A stretch of 64,000 nucleotides of DNA from Azorhizobium doebereinerae UFLA1-100 (GCF_000473085.1 NZ_AXBA01000017.1:62001-126000), one strand, 5' to 3'. Counted from the stretch's first letter, positions 43,828 to 53,419 are shown. The notes: generated by a model from the sequence alone, not told the origin. Numbers and translations: made by a program.

Positions 43828-46332
43828 GTGTCCGGCGCGGAGACCCGCAGCATCGCGTTCGAGCAGGCAGCCGTGGAGAGCGTCCTCGGCGGCTACGAAA
43901 CCTTGCCCGGCGTCCGCGATGAGATGATGGATGCCGACGGGCAGCCGCGCGCGCACTGGGTTGCCTTTCTCGCCTCCCTCGCCGAACTCGGCCCCGACGA
44001 CCTGCGCCGCCGGTTCTCCGCCGCCGACCGCTACCTGCGCGAATCCGGTGTCTTCTACCGGGTGTATGACGACGCCGGCGGCGGCGAGCGCCCCTGGTCG
44101 CTGAGCCATATCCCGCTGCTGCTGGAGAAATCCGACTGGTCGGAGCTGGCGGCCGGGCTGGTGGAGCGTGTCGAACTGCTCGAAACCGTGCTGGCGGACC
44201 TCTATGGCGCCGGCAGTCTCGTCGCCAGTGGCGCGTTGCCGGCGGCGGCCGTGGCGGGCAGCCCGGAATTCCTGCGTCCCCTGGTGGGCGTGAAGCCGCG
44301 CGGAGGGCGTTTCCTGCGCTTCTACGCCGCTGACGTGGGACGCGGCCCGGATGGACGCTGGTGGGTGCTGTCCGACCGCACGCAGGCGCCGTCCGGCGTC
44401 GGCTATGCGCTGGAGAACCGTCTTGCGGTGACGCGGGCGCTGCCGGATGTCTCGCGCACCCTGCGCATGGAACGCCTCGCCTCCTTCTTCCAGAGCTTCC
44501 GCACCTCGCTGCTCAAGCTCGAGGCCACGGGCGAGGGGCGGATCGGCCTGCTCACGCCCGGCTCGCTGAACGAGACCTATTTCGAGCACGCGCTGCTCGC
44601 CCGCTATCTCGGCTTCCTGCTGGTGGAGGGTGAGGATCTCACCGTGCGCGGTGACGCGGTCAATGTCCGCACCGTGGCCGGCCTCAAGCGCGTGGACGTG
44701 CTGCTGCGCCGCCTGGATGCGGATTTCGGCGACCCGCTGGAGCTCAACGCCCATTCCCGCCTCGGCGTGCCGGGGCTGGTGCAGGCGGTCCGCCAGGGCG
44801 GCGTCGCGCTCGCCAATGCGCTCGGCGCGGGCCTCGTCGAAGCGCCGGCGCTGATGGCCTTTCTGCCGCGCATCGCCACCGAGATGCTCGGCCACCCCCT
44901 GGCCCTGCCGCATGTGGGCACCTGGTGGTGCGGGCAGGACGTCGAGCGTGCGCAGGTGATGGAGCATCTCGACGATCTGGTCATCACCTCGGCCTTCGGC
45001 GGGCGCATTCCGGGGCTTCCCCGCCGGTTTTCCGCGGTGGGCGCGGATCTGTCTCCCGCCGAGCGCCGCCGGGTGGCGGCCCTCATGGCGCAGCGGGGCG
45101 CCGACCTCGTGGGCCAGGACATCGCCCGGGTGTCCACCATGCCGGTCTGGAACGGCGACCGCCTCGTGCCGCGGCCCTTCACCCTGCGCGTTTTCCTGGC
45201 CGCCACCGAGGATGGCTGGGAAGTGATGCCCGGCGGCTTCTGCCGCATTTCCGAGAGCCTCGACGCCCGCGCCTTCTCCATGCAGCGCGGTGACCGCTCG
45301 GCGGACGTATGGGTCCTCTCCGACGGAGTGGTCAACTCGGCCACCCTGATGCCGAGCCCGGAGAATGTGCGCATCCGCCGCTCATCCGGCACGCTGCAGA
45401 GTCGCTCGGCGGACAATCTGTTCTGGCTCGGGCGCTATCTGGAGCGGGCGGAGGCCACCATGCGCGTTGTCCGCGCGCTGGTCGGGCGGCTCTCCGAGGT
45501 GGAGCCCTCGGCCGGGCCGCTGGTCGCACGCGTGCTCAGCCTGTTGTCGTCCTGGGGCGCCATGCCGCGCGACCTCGCCCGCGCCAATCCCGCGCGTTAC
45601 GCCATCGCCGCGCTGACCCGCATGGACCTGCCTGGCGCGCTGCCGCAACTGGTGCGCAACGCCCGCGCTTCGGCCTCGGTGATCCGCGACCGCTTTTCGC
45701 CCGATGCCTGGCGGGCCTTGCTGGACCTGGAAAGCTGCCTGACCACGCCGGTGCCCAATGCCGCCTCCGAGGCGGATGCCTATGAGCGGGCGGACGCGGG
45801 CCTGCGCATCATCGCGGCCTTCTCCGGCCTTGCCAGCGAGAACATGAACCGGCTCGCCGGCTGGCGCTTTCTGGAGATCGGCCGGCGCATCGAGCGTTCC
45901 ATCGCCATCCTGCGCTTCGCGCGCACTTTCGCCGAGCCTGCGGCCCCGCGCGGCGCGCTCAACGTGCTGCTGCAACTGGCGGACAGCCAGATCACCTACC
46001 GCACCCGCTATGTGATGCTGGAGGCGCGCGGGCCGGTGCTCGACCTCGTGATGCTTGACCCTGACAACCCGCGTTCGCTGATGTTCCAGATCCAGCGCAT
46101 CGCCGACCATCTGCACGTGCTGCCGGGGCGCGATCCCGACGCGCCACCCTCGCTCTCCGAGCGCCTGGTGGCGCGCATCCTCTCCGACCTCATCGCGCGC
46201 ACGGCGGAGAGTTTCGAACTCCAGCATTTCGAGGCCATGGAGGGCGATTTGCTGAAGCTGTCGGACGAGATCGGCGCGCACTATTTCATCCAGGAACCGG
46301 AAGAAACGGTCTATTGGCCCGTGGCGACCTGA
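43828..46332 (+). CDS. Circularly permuted ATP-grasp / alpha-E domain protein
   Basis: An 834-residue fusion of two families often encoded separately. The N-terminal half (to about 500) is the circularly permuted ATP-grasp type 2 (DUF404/DUF407): GGYETLPGVRDEMMDADGQPR, RFLRFYAADVGRGPDGRWWVLSDRTQAPSG, YALENRLAVTRALPD, VTRDAV-like NVRTVAGLKRVDVLLRRLD and LGVPGLVQAVRQGGVALANALG. The C-terminal half is the helical alpha-E domain (SRSADNLFWLGRYLERAEATMRVVRAL). It is predicted to ligate amino acids or peptides with ATP. GTG 43828 behind GGGAGAGGGA is the best start. Confidence 0.92.
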   Translation: MSGAETRSIAFEQAAVESVLGGYETLPGVRDEMMDADGQPRAHWVAFLASLAELGPDDLRRRFSAADRYLRESGVFYRVYDDAGGGERPWSLSHIPLLLEKSDWSELAAGLVERVELLETVLADLYGAGSLVASGALPAAAVAGSPEFLRPLVGVKPRGGRFLRFYAADVGRGPDGRWWVLSDRTQAPSGVGYALENRLAVTRALPDVSRTLRMERLASFFQSFRTSLLKLEATGEGRIGLLTPGSLNETYFEHALLARYLGFLLVEGEDLTVRGDAVNVRTVAGLKRVDVLLRRLDADFGDPLELNAHSRLGVPGLVQAVRQGGVALANALGAGLVEAPALMAFLPRIATEMLGHPLALPHVGTWWCGQDVERAQVMEHLDDLVITSAFGGRIPGLPRRFSAVGADLSPAERRRVAALMAQRGADLVGQDIARVSTMPVWNGDRLVPRPFTLRVFLAATEDGWEVMPGGFCRISESLDARAFSMQRGDRSADVWVLSDGVVNSATLMPSPENVRIRRSSGTLQSRSADNLFWLGRYLERAEATMRVVRALVGRLSEVEPSAGPLVARVLSLLSSWGAMPRDLARANPARYAIAALTRMDLPGALPQLVRNARASASVIRDRFSPDAWRALLDLESCLTTPVPNAASEADAYERADAGLRIIAAFSGLASENMNRLAGWRFLEIGRRIERSIAILRFARTFAEPAAPRGALNVLLQLADSQITYRTRYVMLEARGPVLDLVMLDPDNPRSLMFQIQRIADHLHVLPGRDPDAPPSLSERLVARILSDLIARTAESFELQHFEAMEGDLLKLSDEIGAHYFIQEPEETVYWPVAT

Positions 46333-46341
46333 GGTGGCGTG

Positions 46342-47250
46342 ATGCTCTACGATATCCGCCAGACTACCAGCTACAGCTACGCCGTGCCGGTGCGGGCGAC
46401 GAAGCAGGTGTTGCGCATGTCTCCGGTGGACCGCAAGGGCCACCAGCATGTCATCGCCCACGTGCTCGACGTCACCCCGCGCCCCAGCGAGATCGAGCGC
46501 GGACGCGATTTCTTCGGCAATGGCATCGCCTGGATGGCCATCGATGCGGCCCACGACCGGCTCGACATCGCCACCCGCAGCCGCATCGACGTGACGGTGA
46601 CGCCGCTACCCGAGGCGCTGGGCACGCCGGGAGTGGAGGCGATCCGCGCGGCGGCGCTGGCCAGCCAGGACCTGGGGCCGGCCTCGCCCGTGCACGGCCT
46701 GTTCGCCAGCCGGAGCGTGCCGCTGGAGGTGGACATCGCGGACTGGGTCGCGACCTCCTGCGCCGACGACCGGCCGGTCCTGGCGGCGGCGATGGAGGTG
46801 ATGACCCGCATCCACGAGGATTTCGCCTACCAGCCGGGCGCCACCTGCGTCACTACCCTGCCGGCGGAAGCGTTCGCGGCGCGCAGCGGCGTCTGTCAGG
46901 ACTTCGCCCATGTGATGATCGCCGGCCTGCGCGGCCTCGGCCTTCCCGCGCGCTATGTGTCGGGCTACCTGCGCACGGTCCCCCCGGCGGGCGAGGAGCG
47001 GCTGGCGGGCGCGGACGCGACCCATGCCTGGGTGGAGGTGTGGTGCGGCGAGGAGGCGGGCTGGATCGGGCTCGACCCCACCAATGCCATCCCCGCGGGC
47101 GAGGACCATGTGATCCTCGCCATCGGCCGGGACTATGCCGACGTCTCTCCGGTGGATGGGGTGGTGGTGTCGTCTGGCAGCCAGATCCTCGCCGTGGGCG
47201 TGGACGTGGTGCCGGTGGAGCGCCCGCAGGCGGACGCGCCGGCCTCCTGA
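46342..47250 (+). CDS. Transglutaminase-like cysteine protease family protein
   Basis: A 302-residue protein with the bacterial transglutaminase N-terminal domain (MLYDIRQTTSYSYAVPV) and core. The triad is C185 (RSGVCQDFAHV), H228 (ATHAWVEVW) and D245 (GLDPTNA). It lies nine bases after the ATP-grasp/alpha-E gene and completes the three-gene cluster. It may hydrolyse or form the peptide bonds made by its ATP-grasp partner. GTG 46339 is an alternative start one codon earlier. A proteasome-like Anbu gene, often next in such clusters, is not present. Confidence 0.93.
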   Translation: MLYDIRQTTSYSYAVPVRATKQVLRMSPVDRKGHQHVIAHVLDVTPRPSEIERGRDFFGNGIAWMAIDAAHDRLDIATRSRIDVTVTPLPEALGTPGVEAIRAAALASQDLGPASPVHGLFASRSVPLEVDIADWVATSCADDRPVLAAAMEVMTRIHEDFAYQPGATCVTTLPAEAFAARSGVCQDFAHVMIAGLRGLGLPARYVSGYLRTVPPAGEERLAGADATHAWVEVWCGEEAGWIGLDPTNAIPAGEDHVILAIGRDYADVSPVDGVVVSSGSQILAVGVDVVPVERPQADAPAS

Positions 47251-47271
47251 GCGGGGGCCGGGCTGCCGGAC

Positions 47272-48624
47272 TCACCGCCCCTTGCCCATCACCAGGTCGG
47301 GCAGGCCGGTGGAGATCTGCGGGAACAGGCAGAGCAGCACCACCGCGGCCATCATCAACAGCACGAAGGGCACGGTGCCCCAGATGACGTCCTTCAGCGG
47401 GATGTCCGGGGCGATGTTCTTGATGACGAAGATGTTGAGCCCCACCGGCGGGTGGATCAGCCCCATTTCCATCACGATGGTCATCACCACGCCGAACCAG
47501 ATCAGGTCGAAGCCGGCTGCCCTGAGCGGCGGCAGGATGATCGGCGCGGTCATCAGGATGATGGACACCGGCGGCAGGAAGAAGCCGAGCACCACCACGA
47601 GCAGCAGGATGGTGGCCAGCAGCAGCCACTTGGAGAGCTGCAGCGCCACGATGGCCTGCGCCGCACCCTGGCTGATGTGCAGGTAGCTCATGACATAGGA
47701 ATAGAGCAGCGACATGCCGATGATGAGCATCAGCATGGTGGATTCGCGTATGGTGGAGGTGAGGATCGGCGCAAGGTCCGCCGGCTTCCACACGCCGTAG
47801 ATGGCGGCGATGAGGGCCAGCGCCAGGATGCCGCCGAGGCCCGCCGTCTCGGACGGCGTCGCGTAGCCGCCATAGAGCGCGATCATCACGCCGGTGAGCA
47901 ATACCACGAACGGCAGCACCCGAGGCAGGGCCGCGAAGCGGTCCCGCATGGTGAGGTTGTCTTCGTGCAGGATCTGCGAGTGCACGCCGGTGCGCTCATA
48001 GGCGGCCTTGGCGGCAGCATATTCCTGCCGGAAGCGCACCATGGCGTAGCCGGCGAACAGGACGACCAGCAGTAGGCCGGGCCCGAGGCCGGCGAGGAAC
48101 AGCCGGCCCAGCGACTGCTCGGCCGCGACTGCATAAAGGATCATGGTGATGGAGGGCGGCAGCAGGATGCCGAGCGTGCCGCCGGCGGCGATGAGGCCGG
48201 CGGCGAAAGCGCCGGAATAGCCGCGCTTGCGCATCTCCGGAATGCCTGCCGAGCCGATGGCCGAGCAGGTGGCGGGGGATGACCCGGCCATGGCCGCGAA
48301 CAGCGCGCAGGCGAACACGTTGGCGATGCCGAGCCCACCGGGGATGCGGTGCATCCAGGCATGCAGCGCCGAATAGAGATCCTGCCCCGCCCGCGACTTA
48401 CCGATGGCGGCGCCCTTCAGGATGAACAGCGGGATCGACAGGAGGGTGATGGAGGCCATCTCCTCATAGACATTCTGCGTCACCGTATCGAGCGAGGCGG
48501 AGGGCATGAAGCCGAACATGAACAGCACCGCAACCGCGCCGAGCGCGAAGGCGATGGGCATGCCGATGAACATGGTGGCGAGGGTGGCGCCGCCATACAT
48601 CAGGCCGACAACGAGCGTGCTCAT
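47272..48624 (-). CDS. matM: Malonate TRAP transporter large permease (MatM/DctM)
   Basis: A 450-residue DctM protein with about 12 to 13 membrane helices: FIGMPIAFALGAVAVLFMFG, SITLLSIPLFILKGAAIG, AMAGSSPATCSAIGSAGIPEM, GILLPPSITMILYAV and IHPPVGLNIFVIKNI. It carries an extra cytoplasmic loop (AAAKAAYERTGVHSQILHEDN) absent from the uronate DctM at 3506. ATG 48624 overlaps the small subunit stop and follows GGAGG. The clustered malonate enzymes and the known matPQM system of Sinorhizobium meliloti make malonate the likely cargo. Confidence 0.88.
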   Translation of the reverse strand: MSTLVVGLMYGGATLATMFIGMPIAFALGAVAVLFMFGFMPSASLDTVTQNVYEEMASITLLSIPLFILKGAAIGKSRAGQDLYSALHAWMHRIPGGLGIANVFACALFAAMAGSSPATCSAIGSAGIPEMRKRGYSGAFAAGLIAAGGTLGILLPPSITMILYAVAAEQSLGRLFLAGLGPGLLLVVLFAGYAMVRFRQEYAAAKAAYERTGVHSQILHEDNLTMRDRFAALPRVLPFVVLLTGVMIALYGGYATPSETAGLGGILALALIAAIYGVWKPADLAPILTSTIRESTMLMLIIGMSLLYSYVMSYLHISQGAAQAIVALQLSKWLLLATILLLVVVLGFFLPPVSIILMTAPIILPPLRAAGFDLIWFGVVMTIVMEMGLIHPPVGLNIFVIKNIAPDIPLKDVIWGTVPFVLLMMAAVVLLCLFPQISTGLPDLVMGKGR

Positions 48625-49199
48625 GAGCGACGGCCTCCAAGGAGCGCGCAGGCCGCCTGGAGGGCGATCTGGAGGGTGAGCAGGCTCATGCCCAGCGTCA
48701 TGACCGAATAGGGAATCCACATGGGCGGACCCCAGGTGGAGGAGGAGACGTGGCCGTCCTCCCACGCCTCGTGCAGCAGCGTGAAGGACTTCCAGGAGAA
48801 GAAGGCGCAGAAGGCGAGACTGGCGAGGTCCACCAGCAGCAGCCGGGCGGCATTGACGCGCGGCGGCAGCAGGGCGGTGAGCGCCTCGATGGCCACATGG
48901 CCGCGCCGTCCCTGCACATAGGCGGCGGTCATGAAGGTGGCGCCCACCAGCAGGAAGACCGAGGCTTCGTCCTGCCAGTAAGTGGGGGCGTGGAACAACA
49001 GGCGGATGACGACGCTGTAGGAGAGGATGACGCTTGCCGCCACCAGGGCGATGGAGGCCGCCACCACGATGACGGTGTTGATCCGCGTGAGCGTCGCCTG
49101 CAACACCCCCAGGACCGGGTGGGCCGCCCGCGCGGCGGAGAGGGCGCGCGCCTCCGGGGAGGCACCCGTCCCGGCGATCTCGAAGCCGTGGGCACTCAT
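48621..49199 (-). CDS. matQ: Malonate TRAP transporter small subunit (MatQ/DctQ)
   Basis: A 192-residue protein with four hydrophobic segments (TVIVVAASIALVAASVILSYS, ASVFLLVGATFMTAAYVQG, LLLVDLASLAFCAFF and YSVMTLGMSLLTLQIAL) and the DctQ-type WQDEASVFLLVG block. A soluble N-tail of about 35 residues precedes helix 1. Both ends overlap neighbours by ATGA, so matP, matQ and matM are translationally coupled. Confidence 0.87.
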   Translation of the reverse strand: MSAHGFEIAGTGASPEARALSAARAAHPVLGVLQATLTRINTVIVVAASIALVAASVILSYSVVIRLLFHAPTYWQDEASVFLLVGATFMTAAYVQGRRGHVAIEALTALLPPRVNAARLLLVDLASLAFCAFFSWKSFTLLHEAWEDGHVSSSTWGPPMWIPYSVMTLGMSLLTLQIALQAACALLGGRRS

Positions 49200-50218
49200 G
49201 CCTGGACCTCTTCGGCGAGCTTCAGCAGCTTGGCAGAGAGCGGGGTCTTCGCCGCATAGTCCTTCCAGGCGGTGTCGCGGGCGATGACGCGCCACTGCTC
49301 GATCACCGCGTCGCTGAGGTCGTGGACCTTGGCGCCCGCCTTGCCGAACACCTCGGCGACCTTGATGTCGTCCTCCTGCGCGCCCTTGAGGCCGAAGGGC
49401 TCCATTTCCGCGCCGACGGTGGTGATCAGGTCCTGTTGCGCCTTGGGTAGCTTGTCGAAGATGGCCTTCGACATGAGCAGCGGCTCAAGCATGAACCAGT
49501 AGGACTTGCCCTTGCCGGTGGCGAGGTTCTTCGACAGTTCCTCCAGCCGGAAGGAGATCAGGCTGGTGGAGGAGGTGATGCCGGCGTCGCACGCGCCGGT
49601 CTGCATCGCCACGTAGAGTTCGTTCGACGGCAGGTTCAGCACCGCCGCGCCCGCCGCCTGGAGCATCAGGTCCATTTCACGCGAGCCGCCGCGGATCTTC
49701 ATGCCCTTGGCGTCCTCGGGGCCGACCAGCGGCCGCTCGCGGCTCGCCGCGCCGCCCGCCTGCCAGACCCAGGTGATGATCTTGACACCCTTGCCGTCCA
49801 GATAGGCGGAGAACTCCTCGCCCACCGGCTTGGTCTTCCAGGCGAGGCCCTGGGCGTAGGACGAGACGAGGCAGGGCATGAGGCCGATGTTGCATTCGGG
49901 CGCCTCGCCGCCGGCATAGGAGATGGGGTAGAGCGAGAAGTCGAGCGCGCCCTTGCGCAGGGCGGAGAACTGCGCGTTCGTCTTCATCAGCGACGAGCCG
50001 GGATAGATCTCGAACTTCAGCTCGCCATTGGAACGTTTCTCCACCTCGGTGGCGAACTTGCGCACCAGGCGGTCGCGGAAGTCGCCGTCATCGCCGGTCG
50101 AGCCGGGGAACTGGTGCGAGATCTTCAGCGTGGTGGCGGCGCTGGCCAGCCGGGAAAAGCTGATGACGGCGGGGGCGGCGATGGCACCGGCGAGCACGTG
50201 GCGGCGGGAAATGAGCAT
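49196..50218 (-). CDS. matP: Malonate TRAP transporter binding protein (MatP/DctP)
   Basis: A 340-residue binding protein. The signal peptide has a twin-arginine-like start (MLISRRHVLAGAIAAPAVI) and cleavage near ASAA at about 29. DctP marks are EIYPGSSLMKTNAQ, MKIRGGSREMD with the conserved arginine, and the QTGACDAGITS segment in place of the usual DGAEN. ATG 50218 is preceded by AAGGAGG. It is downstream of matB on the same strand, with hairpins in the 176-base gap suggesting separate tuning of transporter synthesis. Confidence 0.88.
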   Translation of the reverse strand: MLISRRHVLAGAIAAPAVISFSRLASAATTLKISHQFPGSTGDDGDFRDRLVRKFATEVEKRSNGELKFEIYPGSSLMKTNAQFSALRKGALDFSLYPISYAGGEAPECNIGLMPCLVSSYAQGLAWKTKPVGEEFSAYLDGKGVKIITWVWQAGGAASRERPLVGPEDAKGMKIRGGSREMDLMLQAAGAAVLNLPSNELYVAMQTGACDAGITSSTSLISFRLEELSKNLATGKGKSYWFMLEPLLMSKAIFDKLPKAQQDLITTVGAEMEPFGLKGAQEDDIKVAEVFGKAGAKVHDLSDAVIEQWRVIARDTAWKDYAAKTPLSAKLLKLAEEVQA

Positions 50219-50283
50219 GGCTGTCCTCCTTGCGGCCACCGGCGATGCACGGGGCCTGGCTGCTTGGCGTTTCCTCCCGGCCG

Positions 50284-50299
50284 TCCCGATTGTTCGGGA
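50284..50299. repeat. Dyad in the matP leader
   Basis: TCCCGA-TTGT-TCGGGA, perfect 6-bp arms with a 4-base loop, lies about 65 bases before matP. It may be an mRNA hairpin or a regulator site. Confidence 0.4.
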
Positions 50300-50346
50300 T
50301 CTTGAGCCGGAGCATATGCGTGACCTGGTTACTCAACGTCACTGTT

Positions 50347-50382
50347 GGGCGGCGGATCACCCGCCGCCCGGCTCATGCCGGG
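50347..50382. terminator. Overlapping alternative hairpins between matB and matP
   Basis: GGGCGGCGG (50347-50355) pairs with CCGCCGCCC (50361-50369). The CCCGGC at 50367-50372 can instead pair with GCCGGG at 50377-50382. The two stems share bases 50367-50369, so they partly exclude each other, as in attenuators. They lie just after the matB stop on the minus strand. Confidence 0.45.
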
Positions 50383-50394
50383 ACGGTGCATGCG

Positions 50395-51921
50395 TCACGC
50401 CACGGAGCGGTAGATGTCCTTGTAGGTGTCGCGCAGCACGTTCTTCTGCACCTTGCCCATGGTGTTGCGCGGCAACTCGTCCACGAAGAAAACCTTCTTC
50501 GGCAGCTTGAACTTGGCGAGCCTGCCATCCAGCGCGGCGTGCACCTGCGCCTCCGTGAGGGCGGAGCCCGGCGTGCGCACGATCACCGCCGTGACGGCCT
50601 CGCCGAAATCCTTGTGCGGCAGGCCGATGACGGCACTTTCCAGCACGCCCGGCAGGGCGTCGATCTCGCCTTCGACTTCCTTGGGATAGACGTTGAAGCC
50701 GCCGGTGATGACGAGGTCCTTGCCGCGCCCGACGATGTGGACGTAGCCGCGACCATCGATCTTGCCGAGGTCTCCGGTGATGAAATAGCCGTCGTGGAAC
50801 TCGGACGCGGTTTTCTCCGGCAGCTTCCAATAACCCTTGAAGACGTTGGGTCCCTTCACCTCGATGGAGCCGATCTCCTCCGGCCCCAGTATGGCGCCGG
50901 TGGCGGGGTCGGCGATGCGCACCTCGATGCCGGGCAGGGGATAGCCCACCGTGCCGGCGATGCGTGCGCCGTCGTAGGGGTTGGAGGTGTTCATGCCGGT
51001 CTCGGTCATGCCGTAGCGCTCGAGAATGGCCTGGCCGGTCTTTTCCTCGAAGGCGCGGTGCGTCTCGGCCAGCAGGGGGGCCGAGCCGGAGACGAACAGG
51101 CGCATGTGCGCGGTCGCCTCGCGGGTGAGCCCGGGCTGGTCGAGCAGACGGGTATAGAAGGTGGGCACGCCCATCAGCGTGGTTGCCTTCGGCATTAGGC
51201 GCAGCACCTCGGCCGCATCGAACTTCGGGCAGAAGATCATGCTGGCGCCGGCCATCAGGATGATGTCGCCGGCGACGAACAGGCCATGGGTGTGGAAGAT
51301 GGGCAGGGCGTGGATCAGCACGTCGTCGGCGGTGAAGCGCCAGTAGTCGCGCAGCGTCACCGCGTTCGAGAGCAGGTTGGCATGGGAGAGCATGGCGCCC
51401 TTGGCGCGGCCCGTGGTGCCGGAGGTGTAGAGGATGCCGGCGAGGTCGTCCGGCCCGCGCGGCACGTCGTCGAACGTGTCGGGTTGGCCGGCGGCGGCGT
51501 CCATGATCGAGCCTTTGCCGTCGGCGCCGAGCGTCTCCACGTGTGGCACGTTCAGCTTGGTGGCGAGCGCGCGTACCGCGTCCGCCGTCTCCGGCCGCAC
51601 CACCGCCACGGTGGGCTCGGCATCGGAAAGGAAATATTCGAGCTCGGAGAGCGTGTAGGCAGTATTGAGCGGAAGGTAAGCAGCCCCGGCGCGCAGGGTG
51701 GCGAGATAGAGCACGAAGGCTGGCCAGGACTTCTCCACCTGCACCGCCACCCGGTCACCCGGCTTCACGCCCCGCGCCACGAGCACGTTGGCGAGGCGGG
51801 CGGACAGCGCCAGGGCGTCGCCATAGCTCGCGACGCTGCCGTCGGGATGGATGGCGAGCGGCTTGGCGAGATCCGGCATGGCGCCGCGCATGGCGGCGAA
51901 GAGATGGTTGGTCGTGGTCAT
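50395..51921 (-). CDS. matB: Malonyl-CoA synthetase MatB
   Basis: A 508-residue acyl-CoA synthetase of the ANL superfamily. It has the AMP-binding loop YTSGTTGRAKG (165-175), the YGMTETG motif, ITGDLGKIDGRGYVHIVGRGKD and the catalytic C-terminal lysine in PRNTMGKVQ (K490). Length matches MatB (about 505). It converts malonate, CoA and ATP to malonyl-CoA, which the decarboxylase encoded just upstream turns into acetyl-CoA. ATG 51921 overlaps the decarboxylase stop. Close relatives use methylmalonate, so some substrate breadth is possible. Confidence 0.92.
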   Translation of the reverse strand: MTTTNHLFAAMRGAMPDLAKPLAIHPDGSVASYGDALALSARLANVLVARGVKPGDRVAVQVEKSWPAFVLYLATLRAGAAYLPLNTAYTLSELEYFLSDAEPTVAVVRPETADAVRALATKLNVPHVETLGADGKGSIMDAAAGQPDTFDDVPRGPDDLAGILYTSGTTGRAKGAMLSHANLLSNAVTLRDYWRFTADDVLIHALPIFHTHGLFVAGDIILMAGASMIFCPKFDAAEVLRLMPKATTLMGVPTFYTRLLDQPGLTREATAHMRLFVSGSAPLLAETHRAFEEKTGQAILERYGMTETGMNTSNPYDGARIAGTVGYPLPGIEVRIADPATGAILGPEEIGSIEVKGPNVFKGYWKLPEKTASEFHDGYFITGDLGKIDGRGYVHIVGRGKDLVITGGFNVYPKEVEGEIDALPGVLESAVIGLPHKDFGEAVTAVIVRTPGSALTEAQVHAALDGRLAKFKLPKKVFFVDELPRNTMGKVQKNVLRDTYKDIYRSVA

Positions 51922-53288
51922 GCTGTGGGCACCAGGGCGCGCGGCGAGGATTCGCCGCGGAGGAGTTTCTTCACCGCCGCGCTCGCCACGACGTCGCCCT
52001 TGGCGGCGAAGGTCTCGTGGTTCTTCTCGATGTCGGAGAGCACATAGCGGTAGTTGACCATGGTGCCGAAGGCTTGCGCCACGCCCTTTTCGGACAGGTC
52101 GCCCATGGGGTTGATGCGTTCGAGCCGCGCGCCGTTGCCGAGGTGGAAGCGGGCGACAGGATCGATCGGGCGGCCCTTGGCGGTCTTGGCCACCAGGAAA
52201 TAATGCGCGGCGAGCGCGTTCATGAGCGGCGAGAGCTCGGCGCGCACCGCCTCCTGCTCGATCCAGTCCGGGCTGTCGAGCAGCGCCAGCAGTTCCTGGT
52301 CGGCGGCGGAAAGCACGGCGGAGCTGGCGGCACGGCGCTCCCCGTCGAGCCATTTGCGGAAGCCGGGCACCGGCGAGAGCGTGAGGAAGGTGGTGAGCGA
52401 GGGAATCTCGCGGGAGATTTCCTCCACCACCTGCTTGATGAGGAAATGACCGAAGCTCACCCCGGCGAGGCCGCGCTGGCAGTTGGAGATGGAGTAGAAC
52501 ACGGCGGTGGTGGCGGTGCCGGGGGCGATGGGGTCGCGGGTCTGGTCGAGAATGGGGGCGATGGCGCCGGGCGTCTCCCGCATCAGCGCCACTTCCACGA
52601 AGATCAGCGGCTCATCAACCATGGCGGGATGGAAGAAGGCGTAGCAGTGCCGGTCCGGGCTGTCGACGCGGGCGCGCAGGTCGTCCCAGTCGCGGATGGC
52701 ATGCACCGCCTCATAGCGGATGATCTTCTCCAGCACGTTGGCGGGCGTCGACCAGTCGATGCGGCGCAGGACCAGGAAGCCCCGGTTGAACCAGGACGAG
52801 AACAGGTGGCTGAAGTCATTGTCGACCGGAGCCAGTTCCCGGCGGCGCTCCATGGCGTCCATCAGGTGCTCGCGCATGTGCACGAGGTCGGCGGTGGCGC
52901 CGGTAGCCATGTTGAGCCGACGGAACAATTGCTGGCGGCGCGGCTCGCTGGCCGCGTGCAGCTCGGCCACGGCGGCCTCGCCGGGCTTGGCGGCATAAGC
53001 GGCGATGGCCGCGTCCAGCCGCGCGAGGTCGGGGCCGAACACTTCAAGCAGGGCCTCGAAGAAGGCGATGCGCTCGCCGGTCTTCATCTGGGCGTAGCGG
53101 GACAGGATTTCGGCCGCGAGGGCGACACCCGATGCCTCGCCACGGCCGGACAGCAATTCCTGGCAGCGGTCCACCAGCGTCGCGGCGCGGGTGGCGCCGT
53201 TGGTGCGGCCGGAGCGATCGAGCAGGGCGCGCCCACGGTCGGCGATGGTGGTGAGGAGGTCGCCGAAGAACGAGCTGTTGGAACTCAT
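51918..53288 (-). CDS. matA: Malonyl-CoA decarboxylase MatA
   Basis: A 456-residue member of the malonyl-CoA decarboxylase family. It has an N-terminal helical domain (about 10-140) and a GNAT-like catalytic domain. Conserved sites include the serine region FYSISNCQRGLAGVSFG and the histidine of ALAAHYFL, plus HCYAFFHPAMVDEPLIFVEVAL and ARFHLGNGARLERIN. It decarboxylates malonyl-CoA to acetyl-CoA. ATG 53288 follows GAGAGGA. It is the first gene of the minus-strand malonate operon, divergent from the regulator. Confidence 0.94.
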   Translation of the reverse strand: MSSNSSFFGDLLTTIADRGRALLDRSGRTNGATRAATLVDRCQELLSGRGEASGVALAAEILSRYAQMKTGERIAFFEALLEVFGPDLARLDAAIAAYAAKPGEAAVAELHAASEPRRQQLFRRLNMATGATADLVHMREHLMDAMERRRELAPVDNDFSHLFSSWFNRGFLVLRRIDWSTPANVLEKIIRYEAVHAIRDWDDLRARVDSPDRHCYAFFHPAMVDEPLIFVEVALMRETPGAIAPILDQTRDPIAPGTATTAVFYSISNCQRGLAGVSFGHFLIKQVVEEISREIPSLTTFLTLSPVPGFRKWLDGERRAASSAVLSAADQELLALLDSPDWIEQEAVRAELSPLMNALAAHYFLVAKTAKGRPIDPVARFHLGNGARLERINPMGDLSEKGVAQAFGTMVNYRYVLSDIEKNHETFAAKGDVVASAAVKKLLRGESSPRALVPTA

Positions 53289-53419
53289 CACGCCGGTCCT
53301 CTCGGTTGGAAACGGACATGGAGCGGGCACAAAGAGGGAGATTCCGCCACTCCTGTTCCTCGCCCCGGCCCCACTTTAGCACGACCCGCCGGGCGACCGT
53401 CGACCTTATGAAAGGGACT

